Position numbers and translations under genes: made by a program
Shown: positions 12,730-14,367 of the stretch, one piece after another
How positions within the stretch are numbered: the stretch's first letter is position 1
How the letters are laid out: each line of letters begins with the position of its first letter
Notes under the pieces: model-generated
The model's database searches: none
What the model was told of the DNA's origin: nothing
What the model saw: only the letters and a program-made list of their open reading frames with translations
Source: Candidatus Omnitrophota bacterium
GTDB taxonomy: Bacteria > Omnitrophota > Gorgyraeia > JABMQH01
Assembly: GCA_026387595.1 (NCBI GenBank)
Contig: JAPLLL010000122.1
Span: 1-14,367 of the forward strand
Length of the DNA stretch: 14,367 bases
Reading direction: 5' to 3'

Positions 12730-13080
12730 TTACTTTGTCTTTACAAGCGCCGCCAGCTTGTCAAATGCCGCTGTATCGTGCACTGCCAGTTCAGCAAGCA
12801 TCTTCCTGTTTATCAGGATCTTTGCCTTGTTAAGCGCGCCTATGAACTTGCTGTAAGAAATACCTCTTTCCCTGCAGGCAGCGGTTATCCTGGCTATCCA
12901 GAGGTTCCTGAACTCGTTCTTGCGCTTGCGCCTGTCGCGCCAGGCATACATCATGCCCTTCTGGACGGTTTCCCTCGCCATTCTGTATCTTGTGCGCCGT
13001 CCGCCCCAGAACCCTTTCGCGCGCTTAAGCAACCTTTTATGTCTTCGCCTCGCCGTTACTGAACTTTTCGATCTTGGCAT
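12730..13080 (-). CDS. rplT: Ribosomal protein bL20
   Basis: Early-assembling 50S protein that binds 23S rRNA. The 116 residues are highly basic and colinear with the family: MPRSKSSVTARRRHKRLLK, AKGFWGGRRTRYRMARETV, YAWRDRRKRKNEFRNLWI, RITAACRERGISYSKFIGALNKA (each segment checked separately). ATG at 13080 is preceded by AAAGGAG at 7 bases. In other bacteria L20 represses its own operon by binding the leader or the rpmI-rplT junction. Here that 81-base junction is mostly filled by a family 1 palindrome, and I see no separate L20-binding structure. Confidence 0.98.
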   Translation of the reverse strand: MPRSKSSVTARRRHKRLLKRAKGFWGGRRTRYRMARETVQKGMMYAWRDRRKRKNEFRNLWIARITAACRERGISYSKFIGALNKAKILINRKMLAELAVHDTAAFDKLAALVKTK

Positions 13081-13102
13081 ACAACGACTCCTTTCTCACT
13101 TA

Positions 13103-13156
13103 AAGGTGACTGACACTACCTGACCATATACACTACGTGCAAGTGTCTGTCACCTT
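13103..13156 (+). repeat. Palindromic repeat, family 1, copy 3
   Basis: AAGGTGACTGACACT (13103-13117), middle with TGACCATATACACTAC, and AGTGTCTGTCACCTT (13142-13156). It lies between rpmI and rplT, starting 5 bases after the rpmI stop in the direction of transcription, inside an essential operon. The outer arms pair with one T-T mismatch. Confidence 0.9.
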
Positions 13157-13161
13157 ACACG

Positions 13162-13359
13162 CTATCCGTATGGGAGCATGCGCTTGATAACGCCTGCGTC
13201 AGCACCGGCCACGAGCGCGCCCCTTGAAAGCCTTCTTTTTCTCTTTGCGTTCTTGCCGCCCAGGAGATGGCCTTTGAAAGCCATTTTCCTTTTTATCTTA
13301 CCTGTTTTTGTGAGCCTGAACCTTTTTGCTACACTTTTTCTTGTTTTCATCTTTGGCAT
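13162..13359 (-). CDS. rpmI: Ribosomal protein bL35
   Basis: Small basic 50S protein of 65 residues, the standard length. MPKMKTRKSVAKRFRLTKTG, KIKRKMAFKGHLLGGKNAKRKRRLSR (checked in two parts, ending GAxVAGAD) and the C-terminal IKRMLPYG are all family features. ATG at 13359 has AAAGGA 8 bases upstream, and the gene follows infC by 26 bases, the standard infC-rpmI-rplT order. Confidence 0.97.
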   Translation of the reverse strand: MPKMKTRKSVAKRFRLTKTGKIKRKMAFKGHLLGGKNAKRKRRLSRGALVAGADAGVIKRMLPYG

Positions 13360-13385
13360 ATCTATTTTTCCTTTCTATCCGCAGC

Positions 13386-13907
13386 TTATTTTTTCATTTT
13401 TGGCTTGAACATCATGACTATCATCCTGCCGAACAGCGGAGTCGGCGCTTCTTCCACCTCGCCTATGTCCGCAGCGTCGCTCATAAGTTTGTCTAAAACC
13501 AGGCGGCCCCTGTCCATGTGCTCCTTTTCCCTGCCCCTGAACATGACCGTTATCTTGGTCTTGTCCCCTCTCTCAAGGAACCTGCGCAGGGCTTGCAATT
13601 TTACCTGGTAATCATGCGGCTCGATGTTCGGCTTCAGTTTCAGCTCTTTAATGTGAACTATATGCTGTTTCTTCTTGGCCTCCCGGTGTTTTTTCTCCTT
13701 TTCGTACCTGTATTTCGAGTAATCCATTATCCGGCACACAGGCGGCGCCGCCTGCGACGCCACTTCCACCAGGTCAAGCCCTGCGTCCTGCGCGCGCCTT
13801 ATGCCCTCCTGAACGGAGACAACACCCGCTTGCTCCCCGTTATGATCGATCAACCGTATTTCACGCGCGCGTATCCTATAGTTCGTCCTTAGTTCTTTTT
13901 CTACGAT
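13386..13907 (-). CDS. infC: Translation initiation factor IF-3, ATC start
   Basis: IF-3 binds the 30S subunit, keeps the subunits apart and checks the start codon. The protein is colinear with the family: N-domain LRTNYRIRAREIRLIDHNGEQ then GVVSVQEGIRRAQDAGLDLVEVA (checked in parts), PPVCRIMDYSKYRYE, and C-domain KELKLKPNIEPHDYQVK, FLERGDKTKITVMFRGRE, PTPLFGRMIVMMF. I place the start at ATC 13907-13905: AGGAGG lies 6 bases upstream, an in-frame TAG lies two codons upstream, and no ATG, GTG or TTG occurs before codon 19 (TTG, 13853), which would cut off the conserved YRIRARE stretch. The protein is then 173 residues, the family length. Non-standard infC starts (AUU in E. coli) let IF-3 limit its own synthesis. 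The Shine-Dalgarno lies just 5 bases past the thrS stop. Confidence 0.96.
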   Translation of the reverse strand: MVEKELRTNYRIRAREIRLIDHNGEQAGVVSVQEGIRRAQDAGLDLVEVASQAAPPVCRIMDYSKYRYEKEKKHREAKKKQHIVHIKELKLKPNIEPHDYQVKLQALRRFLERGDKTKITVMFRGREKEHMDRGRLVLDKLMSDAADIGEVEEAPTPLFGRMIVMMFKPKMKK

Positions 13908-13919
13908 ATGCTACCTCCT
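13905..13919 (-). promoter_or_regulatory. infC ribosome binding site and rare ATC start codon
   Basis: AGGAGG (13919-13914), spacer TAGCAT, ATC (13907-13905). The spacer itself begins with the in-frame stop TAG. A strong ribosome site with a poor start codon is the known arrangement for IF-3 feedback. Confidence 0.85.
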
Positions 13920-13924
13920 CTTTT

Positions 13925-14367
13925 TTATTTCTTTTCCCTGTTTTCCTTAACTACCCTATCTATAAAATCATCCAGCTTCATCTGGCCCTCGTCTTTTGAG
14001 CGGGACCTTACCGAAACCGAACTGGCAACAACCTCTTTTGCCCCGACGATAACCATGTACGGGACCTTGGCGGCCTGCGCCGCGCGTATCTTGTAATTCA
14101 GCGTCTCGTTCTGGTCATAGAGAGAGATCCTTATGTCGTTTTCGATCAATTTATTTTTAATCTCCACTGCATACTCTTTTTGTTTGTCCGTTATCGGAAT
14201 AACAGCAACCTGCACTGGCGAAAGCCATAAAGGCAGTGCCCCGGCATAATGCTCAAGGAGCGCGCCGATAAAACGCTCCATGCTGCCTAAAATTACGCGG
14301 TGGAGCATGACCGGTCTGTATTCTTTCCCGTCCGGGCCCACATATGTCAGGTCAAATCTCTCCGGCA
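13925..14367 (-). CDS. thrS: Threonyl-tRNA synthetase (C-terminal 146 residues)
   Basis: The visible part starts at PERFDLTYVGPDGKEYRPVM at the right edge and runs to the stop at 13925. HRVILGSMERFIGALLEHYAG is class II motif 3 (shown split: ILGSMERFIG, LLEHYAG). It is followed by the linker ALPLWLSPVQVAVIPI and the HGTP anticodon-binding domain (EIKNKLIENDIRI, KIRAAQAAKVPYMVIVGAKE, SVRSRSKDEGQMKLDDFI). The sequence is intact to the edge; the N-terminal TGS/editing and catalytic domains lie outside the window. thrS-infC-rpmI-rplT is a widespread operon order, and the 5-base gap to the infC ribosome site suggests co-transcription. Confidence 0.96.
   Translation of the reverse strand, partial: PERFDLTYVGPDGKEYRPVMLHRVILGSMERFIGALLEHYAGALPLWLSPVQVAVIPITDKQKEYAVEIKNKLIENDIRISLYDQNETLNYKIRAAQAAKVPYMVIVGAKEVVASSVSVRSRSKDEGQMKLDDFIDRVVKENREKK

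Overview
The window is a 14.4 kb block of bacterial chromosome in which every gene I can support lies on the minus strand, so the biological order runs from right to left. The right half is the conserved translation block thrS (3' part) - infC - rpmI - rplT - pheS - pheT, followed by a noncoding RNA that I read as 6S RNA (ssrS). The left end holds 5-formyltetrahydrofolate cyclo-ligase and the 5' part of ribonuclease Y (rny). In many bacteria a block pheS-pheT-zapA-6S-(5-FCL)-rny is contiguous. Here about 7.7 kb separates 6S from 5-FCL and no zapA is visible.

From right to left, the intervening segment holds: (a) two monocistronic genes for predicted exported proteins, one resembling the Tiki/TraB/ChaN/EreA fold and one unrecognised, whose promoters share an almost identical upstream box; (b) a strong terminator; (c) a PP-loop tRNA-sulfurtransferase-like protein with a C-terminal NFACT-R-like domain; (d) an ArsP_1/DUF318-type membrane permease with a cytoplasmic CPHC/HKH motif; (e) a gene run metV-like - nifS - nifU - 5-FCL - rny, apparently started by a consensus promoter so close to the metV start that the mRNA should be leaderless. 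This run joins one-carbon (folate) metabolism and Fe-S cluster assembly.

The intergenic spaces carry two families of palindromic elements, three copies each, placed exactly at the 3' ends of genes. Family 1 (about 54 bp, ends GGTGACTGACAC / GTGTCTGTCACC) supplies the stop codon of metV and of pheT and follows rpmI. Family 2 (70-74 bp) is a composite of an AT-rich hairpin and a hairpin CCCGAGC...GCGAGGG with a tandem G-A mismatch; it lies at the ends of nifS, the permease gene and the 6S RNA. A lone GGGACAGTTTGC palindrome and a 13-bp hairpin that covers the pheT ribosome binding site are further structures.

Other oddities are an infC gene that must start at ATC, a short PheT without the N-terminal tRNA-binding OB fold, and an rny gene whose 5' end looks damaged by a deletion that removed most of its membrane anchor. 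The MetV-like protein, exported proteins of unknown family, intergenic palindromes and short PheT fit an uncultivated anaerobic bacterium. My guess is Omnitrophota or a neighbouring candidate phylum, but that placement is an impression from protein style and is not proven by the window.
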